Source of the DNA: Pseudomonas rhodesiae
GTDB taxonomy: Bacteria > Pseudomonadota > Gammaproteobacteria > Pseudomonadales > Pseudomonadaceae
Direction of reading: 5' to 3'
DNA: 64,000 bases
Assembly (NCBI RefSeq): GCF_007858255.1
Contig: NZ_VFEU01000003.1
Span: forward strand, 186,001-250,000
The position numbers and the translations under genes were made by a program. The notes beneath the pieces are model-generated. The model was given only the letters and a program-made list of their open reading frames with translations, ran no database searches and had not been told where the DNA came from. This document shows, in pieces, positions 16,774 to 31,943 of this stretch; within the stretch, counting starts at the first letter, position 1, and every line of letters starts with the position of its first letter.

Positions 16774-17778
16774 CTATTGAAACAACGACTCGCTCGACAG
16801 GCCATTCTTCTCCAGGATCTCACGCAAGCGCTTGAGCCCTTCCACCTGGATCTGACGCACCCGCTCACGGGTCAGCCCAATCTCCAGGCCCACATCCTCC
16901 AAGGTGCTGCTCTCATGACCGCGCAGGCCGAAGCGGCGAATCACCACCTCACGCTGCTTGTCCGTGAGTTCAGACAGCCACTGGTCGATGCTTTGAGACA
17001 AATCATCGTCCTGCAACAGCTCACAAGGATCCGTCGGGCGATCATCCGTCAAAGTGTCCAGCAGGGTTTTATCCGAATCCGGCCCCAGCGACACATCGAC
17101 CGAAGACACCCGCTCATTGAGACCAAGCATGCGCTTGACCTCCCCTACCGGTTTCTCCAGCAGGTTGGCGATCTCTTCAGGGGAAGGTTCGTGATCGAGC
17201 TTCTGCGTCAGCTCACGGGCGGCCCGCAGGTAGACATTGAGTTCCTTGACCACATGGATCGGCAAGCGAATCGTTCGGGTCTGATTCATGATCGCCCGCT
17301 CGATGGTCTGACGAATCCACCAAGTAGCATAGGTAGAAAAACGGAAGCCCCGCTCAGGATCGAATTTTTCAACTGCCCTGATCAGGCCCAGATTGCCCTC
17401 CTCGATCAGGTCCAGCAGCGACAACCCACGATTGACATAGCGTCGGGCGATTTTCACCACCAGGCGCAGGTTGCTTTCAATCATGCGCTTGCGCCCAGCC
17501 GGATCGCCCTTTTGCGACAAGCGCGCAAAATGGACTTCTTCCTCGGGGGTCAGCAAAGGAGAAAAACCGATCTCATTGAGATACAGCTGGGTCGCGTCGA
17601 GCGCCCGCGTGTAATCAATGTATTTGTGTTGCTTTAACGCGGAGGAGTTCTTGGATTTGGTTCGAACTGAAGGTGTAGCAGGTCCCTCATTCGACATCGA
17701 TTCCATAGCGATGCCGCTCTCCATAAGGAGAACCTCATCGTCGATGTCAAACTCCGGCGCTTCTTTACTGAGAGCCAT
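16774..17778 (-). CDS. rpoS: RNA polymerase sigma factor RpoS (sigma38)
   Basis: A 334-residue stationary-phase and stress sigma factor. Region 1.2 begins near [20 protein letters not shown]. Region 2 contains [20 protein letters not shown] and the -10 recognition segment [20 protein letters not shown]. Region 3 includes [20 protein letters not shown], and region 4 the helix-turn-helix [25 protein letters not shown] lies 7-11 bp before ATG 17778. In Pseudomonas the main promoter lies within upstream nlpD, giving a long leader; here that leader includes a strong hairpin. Downstream is a REPIN and the cold-shock gene, not fdxA/rsmZ as in P. aeruginosa. Confidence 0.98.
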   Translation of the reverse strand: MALSKEAPEFDIDDEVLLMESGIAMESMSNEGPATPSVRTKSKNSSALKQHKYIDYTRALDATQLYLNEIGFSPLLTPEEEVHFARLSQKGDPAGRKRMIESNLRLVVKIARRYVNRGLSLLDLIEEGNLGLIRAVEKFDPERGFRFSTYATWWIRQTIERAIMNQTRTIRLPIHVVKELNVYLRAARELTQKLDHEPSPEEIANLLEKPVGEVKRMLGLNERVSSVDVSLGPDSDKTLLDTLTDDRPTDPCELLQDDDLSQSIDQWLSELTDKQREVVIRRFGLRGHESSTLEDVGLEIGLTRERVRQIQVEGLKRLREILEKNGLSSESLFQ

Positions 17779-17843
17779 TGTTATAGTCCTTTGGTGAGTT
17801 CGACCTCAAGCTCAAGCGACGCCTTTATCCTTGGCAACGCTGG

Positions 17844-17873
17844 AGCCTGTTCCTTCTACGCGAGGAACAGGCT
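17844..17873 (-). other. perfect 11-bp hairpin in the nlpD-rpoS gap
   Basis: On the minus strand AGCCTGTTCCT and AGGAACAGGCT form a perfect 11-bp stem with an 8-nt loop (CGCGTAGA), starting 10 nt after the nlpD stop and ending 65 nt before the rpoS start. No T tract follows. It may be an nlpD 3' hairpin or a structural element of the rpoS leader. Confidence 0.7.
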
Positions 17874-17882
17874 GGCAACACA

Positions 17883-18725
17883 TCAACGACGGGGTAGGAA
17901 TTGCAGTGGATCTACAGGCTTCCCTTGACGGCGAATCTCAAAGTGCAGTTTCACCCGGTCCGTACCAGTTGACCCCATTTCGGCAATTGTCTGTCCGACT
18001 TTGACCTGCTGCCCCTCCCGAACCAACAGCCTGCGGTTATGACCGTAAGCACTGACGTAGGTATCGCTGTGTTTGATGATGACCAGTTCGCCGTAACCCC
18101 GTAGACCACTCCCGGCGTACACCACTGTCCCATCAGACGCAGCTAAAACAGGCTGTCCCAAATCCCCGGCGATATCAATGCCTTTATTCAAACTACCGTT
18201 TGAAGAGAATTTTCCAATTAACACTCCATTTGAGGGCCATCCCCACCCGCTAGGTGCAGGACCGGCAGGGGGTTGCGGCGCCGGTGTGGATGTCGGTTTG
18301 CTGGCCGGGGTCGAGGCCGCAGTACCGGCAGGCCGCGTGATGATGGTGGTTTTACTGGAGGACGAAGGTGAGGATGCGGTGCTTGTCACAACCGCCGTAG
18401 GGGCCGAGCCGGTGCGTCCATCGAAGCGAATCGTCTGACCCGGATGTATCGTATAGGGCACAGGAATATTGTTTCGAGCTGCGAGAGCTTTGTAATCCCA
18501 GCCATAACGGAATGCGATCGAGAATAACGTGTCGCCCTTACGTACCACATACTGCCCGGTGGTGACCGTCGGCTTTTGCGGGGCGGATTTGTTACGGTCA
18601 ACGACCCGTGCGCCACTGCTTGGCGAGCTTGAACAGCCGACCAACACGGAACTGAACACAAGGCCAAGCACCAGTCGCTGAAAACTTGTTTTACTCATAC
18701 GCTGCGCAAGACCTGTGAGACTCAC
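17883..18725 (-). CDS. nlpD: NlpD-type lipoprotein, LysM and degenerate M23 (LytM) domains
   Basis: A 280-residue envelope lipoprotein. GTG 18725 is preferred since GGGAG lies 6 bp upstream; the longer frame to 18839 lacks a site. Signal with lipobox LVGC (Cys31). LysM domain at GQYVVRKGDTLFSIAFRYGW through TIHPGQTIRF, then a Ser/Thr/Pro/Ala linker, then an M23 domain from GIDIAGDLGQPVLAASDGTV to HFEIRRQGKPVDPLQF. The first zinc His is missing (KGIDIAG), so it is a non-catalytic activator of the AmiC-type amidase in cell separation. It sits directly upstream of rpoS, whose promoter usually lies inside this gene. Confidence 0.93.
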   Translation of the reverse strand: MSLTGLAQRMSKTSFQRLVLGLVFSSVLVGCSSSPSSGARVVDRNKSAPQKPTVTTGQYVVRKGDTLFSIAFRYGWDYKALAARNNIPVPYTIHPGQTIRFDGRTGSAPTAVVTSTASSPSSSSKTTIITRPAGTAASTPASKPTSTPAPQPPAGPAPSGWGWPSNGVLIGKFSSNGSLNKGIDIAGDLGQPVLAASDGTVVYAGSGLRGYGELVIIKHSDTYVSAYGHNRRLLVREGQQVKVGQTIAEMGSTGTDRVKLHFEIRRQGKPVDPLQFLPRR

Positions 18726-18835
18726 CCGCCGCTCCCTTTGTGGTGACTGAATATGAACGCCCATAGCAGGCTTGAAAGATGACGCAAGTATAACTGGGCG
18801 CTGAAGTTTTACTGGCTCCCGCGCGAAACCGAGGT

Positions 18836-20346
<1,511 letters not shown>

Positions 20347-20359
<13 letters not shown>

Positions 20360-21405
20360 GGGCTGTCCGTCTGCCCCACCGGCACCAGATCAACAAGCTC
20401 GCGCACCAAGACAGTGGCGAAGCATCCGGCCGGCAGGACGAATTCCAATTGCAGAATGTCAGGCCCGGGATAATGCCACGTCAACCCGCCAATGGGCAGT
20501 CGAAGAATACGACGTTCCTGGCTCATGCCCGCCTTCACCAGCCAATCACGCAGGTCGGCTTCGCTGGCGGCAACCGCCTGTTCCAGCTCGAAGGTGGCGC
20601 CGGCGGCAGGCGAATTGCCTTCGCCCCATTGCGGCCCTGTGGGGTGCAAGTCCAGGATCGCCAGGCGCGGGTCGTTGCACTCGGCCTCGCCCGCCGGGAA
20701 AAAACTGCGGCTGTCGGTAAACGCCAGCAAGTCGCCCACCTGGGCGCGCTGCCAGGAGCCATCGGCCACGCGCGCCGCCAGGACCTTGTTGAATAGAAAA
20801 CTGCGCGCGGTGGACAGCAGCCGAGAACGCACATTGCGTTGCTCGGGCAAGGCTTTGCGCGCAGCCCAGTCGCGCGCGTCAACGACGTTGCCACCGTTAT
20901 GCCCAAAACGCTGGGCGCCGAAATAATTGGGAATGCCATGCTGGGCAATCAGTTGCAAGCGCGCGTCAATCGCGGCGGTATCGGCCACCAATTGGGTCAG
21001 GCGCAAGGTGAAACCGTTGGCCGAATGTGCGCCGCGCTGCAACTTGCGTTTATGCCGAGCGGTTTTGAGGATAGTGAGGCTGTCGTTTTCAGCGGCGCTC
21101 ATGTCCGGGTCGGCCTTGCCGGGCAATTGCACGCTAAACCACTGACGGGTCAGTGCCTGGCGATCCTTGAGCCCGGCATAACTGACGGTGCGCAACGGTA
21201 CGCCAGCGGCCTTGGCGATGCGCCGCGCTGCCTCTTCGGTGTTCAAGCCGCGCTTTTCCACCCACAGCCACAGATGCTCACCCTCGCCGGTCAGCGGGAT
21301 ATCGAGCACTTCGTCCACTTGGAAATCTTCGGCCGTGGCTTTCAGTACAGCACTGCCCAATGCCTCGCCATAGGCCCGCGGGCCCAGCAGTTGCAGATCA
21401 CTCAT
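20347..21405 (-). CDS. truD: tRNA pseudouridine(13) synthase TruD
   Basis: A 352-residue pseudouridine synthase modifying U13 of tRNA-Glu. The catalytic Asp is Asp81 in [15 protein letters not shown]. Family segments [36 protein letters not shown] and [18 protein letters not shown] are intact, and the TruD insertion domain occupies the middle. The start overlaps the ispF stop by ATGA (21402-21405), and the end overlaps surE by 13 bp. The length is normal for Pseudomonas. Confidence 0.97.
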
Positions 21406-21875
21406 GCGCGCAGCAACAAGGCGACGGAGTGCACCGCAATGCCCTCTTCACGACCGGTAAACCCGAGCTTTTCGGTGGTGGTGGCTTTCACGTTGACTTG
21501 ATCCAATTCAATTTGCAGGTCCGCGGCAATCAGCGCGCGCATGGATTCGATATGGGGTGCCATTTTCGGTGCCTGGGCCACGATAGTGTTGTCGACATTA
21601 CCGACCTTCCAGCCTTTTGCATGGATCAGGCCGACCACATGGCGCAGCAGCACCCGGCTGTCGGCACCTTTGAAGGTGGGGTCGGTGTCTGGAAAATGCT
21701 TGCCGATATCACCCAATGCCGCCGCGCCGAGCAACGCATCGCTCAAGGCATGCAGCACAACGTCGCCGTCGGAATGAGCCAGCAACCCATGGTGGTGTGC
21801 AATGCGCACGCCGCCCAAGGTGATGAAATCGCCCTCAGCGAAACGGTGCACATCGTAGCCGTGGCCAATACGCAT
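21402..21875 (-). CDS. ispF: 2-C-methyl-D-erythritol 2,4-cyclodiphosphate synthase
   Basis: A 157-residue homotrimeric enzyme of the MEP isoprenoid pathway. It cyclises the CDP-methylerythritol phosphate made downstream of IspD, with loss of CMP. The zinc ligands appear in [11 protein letters not shown] (Asp8, His10) and in [35 protein letters not shown] is the substrate loop. It is remote from ispD, which lies 3.2 kb away on the same strand. The ATG follows directly on the T run of a terminator hairpin, and only GGGG in the 3' arm could act as a ribosome site. Confidence 0.97.
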   Translation of the reverse strand: MRIGHGYDVHRFAEGDFITLGGVRIAHHHGLLAHSDGDVVLHALSDALLGAAALGDIGKHFPDTDPTFKGADSRVLLRHVVGLIHAKGWKVGNVDNTIVAQAPKMAPHIESMRALIAADLQIELDQVNVKATTTEKLGFTGREEGIAVHSVALLLRA

Positions 21876-21905
21876 AAAAAAACGCCCCGATTTAATTCAG
21901 GGCGT
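21875..21905 (-). terminator. fghA terminator abutting the ispF start codon
   Basis: On the minus strand ACGCCC (21905-21900) pairs with GGGGCGT ending near 21882, followed by seven T that run straight into the ispF ATG. It should end adhC-fghA transcripts. Confidence 0.8.
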
Positions 21906-21906
21906 G

Positions 21907-21912
21907 ATTCTA
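21907..21912 (-). promoter_or_regulatory. candidate -10 box of the ispF promoter, immediately before the terminator arm
   Basis: TAGAAT on the minus strand directly precedes the 5' arm of the fghA terminator. A start about 8-10 nt downstream would lie within the hairpin loop, so ispF transcripts would lack the 5' arm and escape termination. No clear -35 box is seen. Confidence 0.4.
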
Positions 21913-21929
21913 CCTACTTTTGCCTCACA

Positions 21930-22775
21930 TTAACCGAGCAAAGCACGACCATGGTGTCGCAAATGATCTTCGATGAAGCTGGCGATAAAGAAGTAGCTAT
22001 GGTCGTAGCCAGGTTGCAGCCGCAGTTCCAGCGGATGGTTGGCCGCTTTCGCTGCCTGCTGCAGGGCTTCGGGCTTGAGCTGCACGGCAAGGAAATCGTC
22101 GCGATCGCCCTGATCCACCAGCAGCGGGAGCTTGTGCGAGGCTTCACTGATCAGCACGCAGGCATCCCACTCGCGCCACTTTGAACGTTCTTCACCCAGG
22201 TAACGGGAGAACGCTTTCTGGCCCCATGGGCAGTCCATGGGGTTGCTGATCGGCGAAAATGCCGACACCGACAGGTAACGTCCCGGGTTGCGCAACGCAC
22301 ACACCAAAGCGCCATGCCCGCCCATGGAGTGGCCGCTGATGCCGCGCTTATCGGACGCCGGGAAATGCGCCTCCACCAATGCCGGCAATTCCTGCACAAC
22401 ATAGTCATGCATCCGATAATGCTTGGCCCAAGGTTCCTGGGTGGCGTTCAGGTAGAACCCGGCGCCAAGGCCGAAGTCCCAGGCGTTGTCCGGGTCACCC
22501 GGCACACCGGGCCCGCGAGGGCTGGTGTCCGGGGCCACGATGATCAACCCAAGTTCGGCGGCCATGCGCTGGGCGCCGGCCTTTTGCATGAAATTCTCAT
22601 CGGTGCAGGTCAGGCCAGACAGCCAGTACAGCACCGGCAGCTTGCCGCCCTGCTCCGCTTGCGGCGGCAGGTAGACGGCGAAGGTCATGTCGCAACCGAG
22701 CACGTGGGAACTGTGTTTGTAGCGTTTGTGCCAGCCGCCAAAACTCTTCTGGCAGGAGATATTTTCCAGGGTCAT
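21930..22775 (-). CDS. fghA: S-formylglutathione hydrolase
   Basis: A 281-residue esterase-D-type serine hydrolase converting S-formylglutathione to formate and glutathione, the second step of glutathione-dependent formaldehyde detoxification. The nucleophile elbow is GHSMGG, the oxyanion/family segment is [20 protein letters not shown], and the catalytic His lies in [19 protein letters not shown] 22775 is chosen as GGGAG lies 7 bp upstream; the longer frame begins in a repeat. It follows adhC on the same strand, 90 bp away. Confidence 0.97.
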   Translation of the reverse strand: MTLENISCQKSFGGWHKRYKHSSHVLGCDMTFAVYLPPQAEQGGKLPVLYWLSGLTCTDENFMQKAGAQRMAAELGLIIVAPDTSPRGPGVPGDPDNAWDFGLGAGFYLNATQEPWAKHYRMHDYVVQELPALVEAHFPASDKRGISGHSMGGHGALVCALRNPGRYLSVSAFSPISNPMDCPWGQKAFSRYLGEERSKWREWDACVLISEASHKLPLLVDQGDRDDFLAVQLKPEALQQAAKAANHPLELRLQPGYDHSYFFIASFIEDHLRHHGRALLG

Positions 22776-22796
22776 GGGAGTGCTCCCAGTTGCAAA

Positions 22797-22865
22797 TAGC
22801 AAGCTTCAAACGGCAAGTAAGGCGTACACCCACTTGCTGCTGACAGCTTGCCGCTCGCCGCTGCT
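22797..22865. repeat. inverted-repeat element of the AAGCTTGC type between adhC and fghA
   Basis: TAGCAAGCTTCAAACGGCAAG and the roughly inverted CTTGCTGCTGACAGCTTGCC segment (to CGCTGCTTCAA) lie in the gap. Similar AAGCTACAAGCTACAAG sequence occurs at 62444. This looks like a dispersed P. fluorescens intergenic repeat distinct from the GGCTTGCCC REPs. Confidence 0.5.
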
Positions 22866-23996
<1,131 letters not shown>

Positions 23997-24034
23997 TTAA
24001 AAACTGAGGCTGAGAGTGTAAAACATGGCTTACT

Positions 24035-24045
24035 GATTAATAATC
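24035..24045. promoter_or_regulatory. AT-rich dyad in the adhC-lysR intergenic region, candidate LysR operator
   Basis: GATTA-A-TAATC is a 5-bp inverted repeat within a T-N11-A context, midway between the divergent adhC and LysR genes. LysR regulators usually bind such sites in divergent promoters. Confidence 0.35.
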
Positions 24046-24087
24046 CAGGCAAAAGCAAAACTTTATTGCTGTACAGGGACAATCACC

Positions 24088-24984
24088 ATGCAGGAAAACC
24101 GCTGGGAAGGCATCGACGAGTTCGTCGCAGTTGCCGAGTGCAGCCAGTTCACCGCCGCCGCTGAGCGTCTTGGGGTTTCGTCATCCCATATCAGCCGGCA
24201 AGTCGCGCGCCTGGAAGACCGACTGCAAACGCGGCTGCTTTATCGCAGTACCCGCAAGGTCACCTTGACTGAGGCGGGCCAGACCTTTTTGCAGCATTGC
24301 CAACGCCTGCAGGATGGCCGCGAAGAGGCCTTGCGTGCCGTGGGCGACCTGACCAGCGAACCCAAGGGCATGTTGCGCATGACCTGTGCCGTGGCTTACG
24401 GCGAGCGCTTTATCGTGCCGCTGGTGACCCGGTTTATGCGCCTGTATCCACAGCTGCGAGTGGATATCGAACTGAGCAACCGTCAGCTGGACCTGGTGCA
24501 CGAAGGCCTCGACCTGGCGATTCGCCTGGGCCGCCTGCACGACTCGCGCATGGTCGCCAGCCGCCTCGCGCCGCGACGCATGTACCTGTGCGCCTCACCG
24601 TCCTACCTGGCGCGGTATGGTCGGCCCCATAGCCTGTCGGAATTGACTCGGCACAATTGCCTGATCGGCAGTTCGGACATTTGGCAATTGGCCCAGGACG
24701 GACGCGAGATTGCCCAGCGCGTGCAGGGAAACTGGCGATGCAACAGTGGGCAAGCCGTGTTGGATGCGGCGCTGCAAGGTGTGGGTTTGTGTCAGCTGCC
24801 AGACTATTACGTGCTGGAGCACCTGCACACGGGCGCACTGGTGTCGCTGCTGGAGGCTCATCAACCACCGAATACGGCGGTGTGGGCGCTGTATCCGCAG
24901 CAACGACATTTGTCGCCAAAGGTCAGGAAATTGGTGGATTTCTTGAAGGAGGGCTTGGCCGAGCGGCCGGAGTACAGCGCTTGA
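24088..24984 (+). CDS. LysR-family transcriptional regulator of the formaldehyde locus
   Basis: A 298-residue LysR protein. The winged helix-turn-helix occupies about 1-65 (FVAVAECSQFTAAAERLGVS then SSHISRQVARLEDRLQTRLL). The rest is a type-2 periplasmic-binding-like effector domain beginning near GMLRMTCAVAYGERFIVPLV. It is divergent from adhC-fghA, so it probably controls them; the P. aeruginosa gene in this place is, as I recall, gfnR, an activator of the same pathway. Effector and activation are inferred. Confidence 0.9.
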   Translation: MQENRWEGIDEFVAVAECSQFTAAAERLGVSSSHISRQVARLEDRLQTRLLYRSTRKVTLTEAGQTFLQHCQRLQDGREEALRAVGDLTSEPKGMLRMTCAVAYGERFIVPLVTRFMRLYPQLRVDIELSNRQLDLVHEGLDLAIRLGRLHDSRMVASRLAPRRMYLCASPSYLARYGRPHSLSELTRHNCLIGSSDIWQLAQDGREIAQRVQGNWRCNSGQAVLDAALQGVGLCQLPDYYVLEHLHTGALVSLLEAHQPPNTAVWALYPQQRHLSPKVRKLVDFLKEGLAERPEYSA

Positions 24985-25007
24985 GTAATGGGTGCCTAGG
25001 TGGGGCT

Positions 25008-25093
25008 CATCGCGGGCAAGCCCGGCTCCCACATTTGACCGAGCTGCATGGGGGAGAAGGTGATCGAATGTGAGAGCTGGCTTGCCTGCGATG
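25008..25093. repeat. REPIN of a second family (CATCGCGGGCAAGCCCGGCTC)
   Basis: CATCGCGGGCAAGCCCGGCT with CCCACATT on the left and the inverted AATGTGAGAGCTGGCTTGCC with TGCGATG on the right, about 30 bp apart. It lies between the convergent LysR and ispD genes and differs from the GGGGGCTTGCCCCC family. Confidence 0.8.
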
Positions 25094-25114
25094 AAGTCGA
25101 CCCGGTGCAACTGA

Positions 25115-25822
25115 CTATCGACGATTGGCCCAACGCAGTCGTAACCACTCCAGATCTTCCGGACGGGTCACCTTGATATTATCCGAGCGCCCTTCGATCA
25201 AGCGCGGCGCCTGCCCGGACCATTCCATCGCAGAGGCTTCATCGGTGATCAGCGCATCGGCCACCAGGCTGTCGGCCAATGCGCGGTGCAAGGCCCCGAG
25301 GCGGAACATCTGCGGCGTATAGGCTTGCCAGATCAAACTGCGGTCGACGGTTTCCACCACCCGCCCCTGCTTGTCGACGCGCTTGAGGGTATCGCGAGCC
25401 GGCACCGCCAGCAGGCCACCGACCGGATCGTCCGCCAACTCAGCCAGCAATTTATCGAGATCATCACGGCTCAGGTTAGGCCGCGCCGCATCATGCACCA
25501 AGACCCAATCGTCATCGCAGGCGCCCAGGGCATTGAGCTGCAGCAGTGCGTTGAGTACCGAGGCCGAACGCTCCGCACCACCGTCTGCGCGCTGGATACG
25601 CGGGTCGGCAGCACACGCCAGGGCGGGCCAATAAGGATCATCAGAAGCGAGGCTGACCACCAGGCCCTTGAGCAAGGGGTGGTCGAGGAAACAGCCGAGG
25701 CTGTGTTCGAGAATCGTGCGTCCGCCCAGTTGCAGGTATTGCTTGGGACGGTCCGCGGCCATACGGGCACCAACGCCCGCGGCAGGAATCACGGCCCAGA
25801 AGGCCGGCAAACGCTGACTCAT
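25115..25822 (-). CDS. ispD: 2-C-methyl-D-erythritol 4-phosphate cytidylyltransferase
   Basis: A 235-residue MEP-pathway enzyme transferring CMP from CTP to methylerythritol phosphate. The nucleotide-binding signature PAAGVGARMAADRPKQYLQL is at residues 12-31, followed by GGAERSASVLNAL and the family signature VLVHDAARPNLS. The C-terminus carries DNIKVTRPEDLEWL. It overlaps ftsB by ATGA (25819-25822), the usual gammaproteobacterial ftsB-ispD coupling. Confidence 0.97.
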   Translation of the reverse strand: MSQRLPAFWAVIPAAGVGARMAADRPKQYLQLGGRTILEHSLGCFLDHPLLKGLVVSLASDDPYWPALACAADPRIQRADGGAERSASVLNALLQLNALGACDDDWVLVHDAARPNLSRDDLDKLLAELADDPVGGLLAVPARDTLKRVDKQGRVVETVDRSLIWQAYTPQMFRLGALHRALADSLVADALITDEASAMEWSGQAPRLIEGRSDNIKVTRPEDLEWLRLRWANRR

Positions 25823-26097
25823 TGGGCCAACTGGTAGAGGGTTTCACCCTCCTTGACCATGCCCAACTCATGGCGAGCCCGCTCTTCGACGGTCTCCGTG
25901 CCCTTTTTCAACTCAAGGACCTCGGCATCGAGGACGCGGTTGCGCTCCAGCAAGCGTTCGTTCTCGGCACGCTGATCGGCAATTTGTTGGGTCAGGTCTT
26001 TTACCTGCGCAAAGCTGCCATTCCCCACCCATAGGCGGTACTGCAGGCCAGCCAGCAGCAAGAGCAAGACAAGAAACAACCAATTGGGACTGCGCAT
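25819..26097 (-). CDS. ftsB: cell division protein FtsB
   Basis: A 92-residue bitopic inner-membrane protein of the FtsQLB divisome complex. A single membrane segment (NWLFLVLLLLLAGLQYRLWV, from residue 5) is followed by a periplasmic coiled coil (VKDLTQQIADQRAENERLLE onward). The C-terminal VEERARHELGMVKEGETLYQ is the FtsQ-binding family motif. ATG 26097 begins MRSPNWLF as in homologues; the longer frame to 26160 runs into the eno hairpin. Confidence 0.95.
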   Translation of the reverse strand: MRSPNWLFLVLLLLLAGLQYRLWVGNGSFAQVKDLTQQIADQRAENERLLERNRVLDAEVLELKKGTETVEERARHELGMVKEGETLYQLAQ

Positions 26098-26155
26098 CGA
26101 ATATCGGGTATCCAGTGGAAAAAGACAGCCATGCAAAACTTTTGAAGCAACTGAT

Positions 26156-26187
26156 AGCACGAAGCCTGGAAGAACCAGGCTTGTGCT
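26156..26187 (-). terminator. hairpin downstream of eno
   Basis: On the minus strand AGCAC-AAGCCTGG and CCAGGCTT-C-GTGCT form a 13-bp stem with one bulge and a 5-nt loop, between eno and ftsB. No T tract follows, so termination strength is uncertain. Confidence 0.5.
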
Positions 26188-26268
26188 AGATAGTCACCAG
26201 ATTAGCGCCGAAATTCACCCTGTCGTGAGTTTTCCGACGCAATCCGCCGACTTTTTACCATTTAACCC

Positions 26269-27660
<1,392 letters not shown>

Positions 27661-27715
27661 TCAGGCCCGCAGGCTTGAGCGTTTAGCGTGGGATACTCTA
27701 CCGGAGAAACCCGGC

Positions 27716-30218
<2,503 letters not shown>

Positions 30219-30450
30219 TTAAAGCGGTCCGAGCCGCCGGGGAAAGCGAAGAGAGGCCGAAGCCCCCGATCACCTGCATTAATCACAGTGCACCTTTCAA
30301 AAAAACCGCCGCGTTGTGACAGACCAGCAATGAAACACCGGTACGTTGATCGCTACACATTTTTTGGAATCGCCCAGCAAAGACTGCTTGGTAATCGGCA
30401 ACTGCTGCGATTCAGGCGAATCCACAGAAGTTGTATCAAGAAGGGAGCGT

Positions 30451-30479
30451 AGTCTACCGGAAAGGCTCTATCAGCTCAA
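30451..30479 (-). promoter_or_regulatory. candidate sigma70 promoter for pyrG
   Basis: Minus strand TTGAGC (30479-30474), 17-bp spacer, TAGACT (30456-30451); each box matches four of six consensus bases. It overlaps the last codons of tilS and would give a leader of about 250 nt, in which I see no other gene. Confidence 0.45.
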
Positions 30480-31781
30480 ACCTTGATCGCAGGTCTGTGG
30501 CATCCAATGCAATTGCCAGTCCTGACTGGGCGGCGCCCACAATCCCGCAAGGTTGGGCACCCCCACTAAAAATTCTCCTCGATACAGCAGCGGCAATCTG
30601 CCACGGACGAAGCCCGGTAAACCGCTTTCGTTGAGCAAGCGCTTCAGATCCCGTCGACCGCGGCCTGGCACATCGACGATTTCACCGCCCTGGCGGTACC
30701 GGACCTCCAACGGACCTGCGGGCGCCTTGCCGCAAAATCTCAGCTCACCATTACGGGGTAACTGTAGCGGGCGTTGCGCATCAGACCAGCTCACCGGCAC
30801 ATCGGAAAATTCCGACCAAGAGGAAGGCAACCACCAGATGCGCTCACCGCAACGGTGTAATTGCCCATCAGCCAGAGACCATAACGGTTGTGCGTCGTGC
30901 TTGGCATCACGTAAGGATTGCCAGCCGACCCAGTGATCGCTGTCGGGCAGGCGTGTCAGCGGATTCAGCCAATGGCGCAAAGCATTGCGCTGACGGGCAT
31001 CGGAAAGCTCTCGCAGCGGAGCAAGCGCCAGGGATGGCAAGCCCAACCAGGGAAACGCTGAAGGTTGTTCGGCGGCTTGCAGATCCATCCTGGCCAACTC
31101 ATCGAGCAGGCCCTGGGCTTCACTCAAGTGCTCGGCGCTGCGGGCCAGGCCGGGGACGGCTTGCGGCCAGCGCTCGGTCAGTATCGGGAATACGCGGTGG
31201 CGCAGGTAGTTGCGGGAGAAGCGAGTGTCTGCGTTGGAAGGGTCTGCGATCCATTGAAGCTGATGCTCCACGGCATAAGCTTCCAGCTCTGCCCGAGAGA
31301 CGCCCAACAATGGGCGCACTAAGTGCCCGCCCGCCAACGGACGGTGCACCGGCATGGCTGCCAACCCCCGTACGCCTGCGCCGCGTAACAGCCGAAACAG
31401 CAAGGTTTCGGCCTGGTCTTCGCGATGCTGGGCGGTGAGCATCACCTCCCCTGCTCCGATAACTTGCGCAAACGCGTGATAACGCGCATCACGCGCCCCA
31501 CGCTCGAGACTGGCACCGGACGGCACTTGCACGCGCATGACACGCAAGGGGACTCCCAGGTAGTCGCACACCGACTGGCAATGGCTTGGCCAAGCGTCGG
31601 CAGCGGCTTGCAAGCCATGGTGGATATGAACGGCGCTTAGAGGCACAAGGGGTTTGGCGGTGGCCAGGAGATGCAGCAGCACAGTGGAATCGAGACCGCC
31701 AGAGAAAGCGATATGCCAAGCCGGGGCGTCGCGCCAGGGGGCCAGGGCTTGCAGGAGTTTGGCGGGCAAAGTTGGTTTCAT
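30471..31781 (-). CDS. tilS: tRNA(Ile)-lysidine synthase TilS
   Basis: A 436-residue enzyme converting the wobble C34 of tRNA-Ile(CAU) to lysidine. The PP-loop SGGLDS is at residues 27-32, followed by AVHIHHGLQ, LTAQHREDQAETLLFRLLRG and SRNYLRHRVFP. Substrate-binding and C-terminal domains follow (about 230-436, with PGRGRRDLKRLLNESGLPGF). ATG 31781 is used; TTG 31784 just upstream is unlikely. It is separated from accA upstream by a REPIN. Confidence 0.96.
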   Translation of the reverse strand: MKPTLPAKLLQALAPWRDAPAWHIAFSGGLDSTVLLHLLATAKPLVPLSAVHIHHGLQAAADAWPSHCQSVCDYLGVPLRVMRVQVPSGASLERGARDARYHAFAQVIGAGEVMLTAQHREDQAETLLFRLLRGAGVRGLAAMPVHRPLAGGHLVRPLLGVSRAELEAYAVEHQLQWIADPSNADTRFSRNYLRHRVFPILTERWPQAVPGLARSAEHLSEAQGLLDELARMDLQAAEQPSAFPWLGLPSLALAPLRELSDARQRNALRHWLNPLTRLPDSDHWVGWQSLRDAKHDAQPLWSLADGQLHRCGERIWWLPSSWSEFSDVPVSWSDAQRPLQLPRNGELRFCGKAPAGPLEVRYRQGGEIVDVPGRGRRDLKRLLNESGLPGFVRGRLPLLYRGEFLVGVPNLAGLWAPPSQDWQLHWMPQTCDQGLS

Positions 31782-31832
31782 CAAACGCTACCGCCGCAAA
31801 TCTGGAATACGTTGACCAAGCATACACAAAGC

Positions 31833-31928
31833 AAATGTGGGAGAGGGATTGCGCCCCGATTGCTGAGTGTCAGTCCCTGTATTTGCTGACTGATCCACCG
31901 CTATCGGGGGCAAGCCCCCTCCCACATT
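31833..31928. repeat. REPIN, GGGGGCTTGCCCCC family, one arm degenerate
   Basis: The right arm, CCGCTATCGGGGGCAAGCCC and CCTCCCACATT, is identical in core to the element at 16661-16749. The left arm, AAATGTGGGAGAGGGATTGC then GCCCCGATTGC, carries several substitutions. It lies between accA and tilS on the same strand. Confidence 0.85.
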
Positions 31929-31943
31929 AGTACTGCTGCGACT

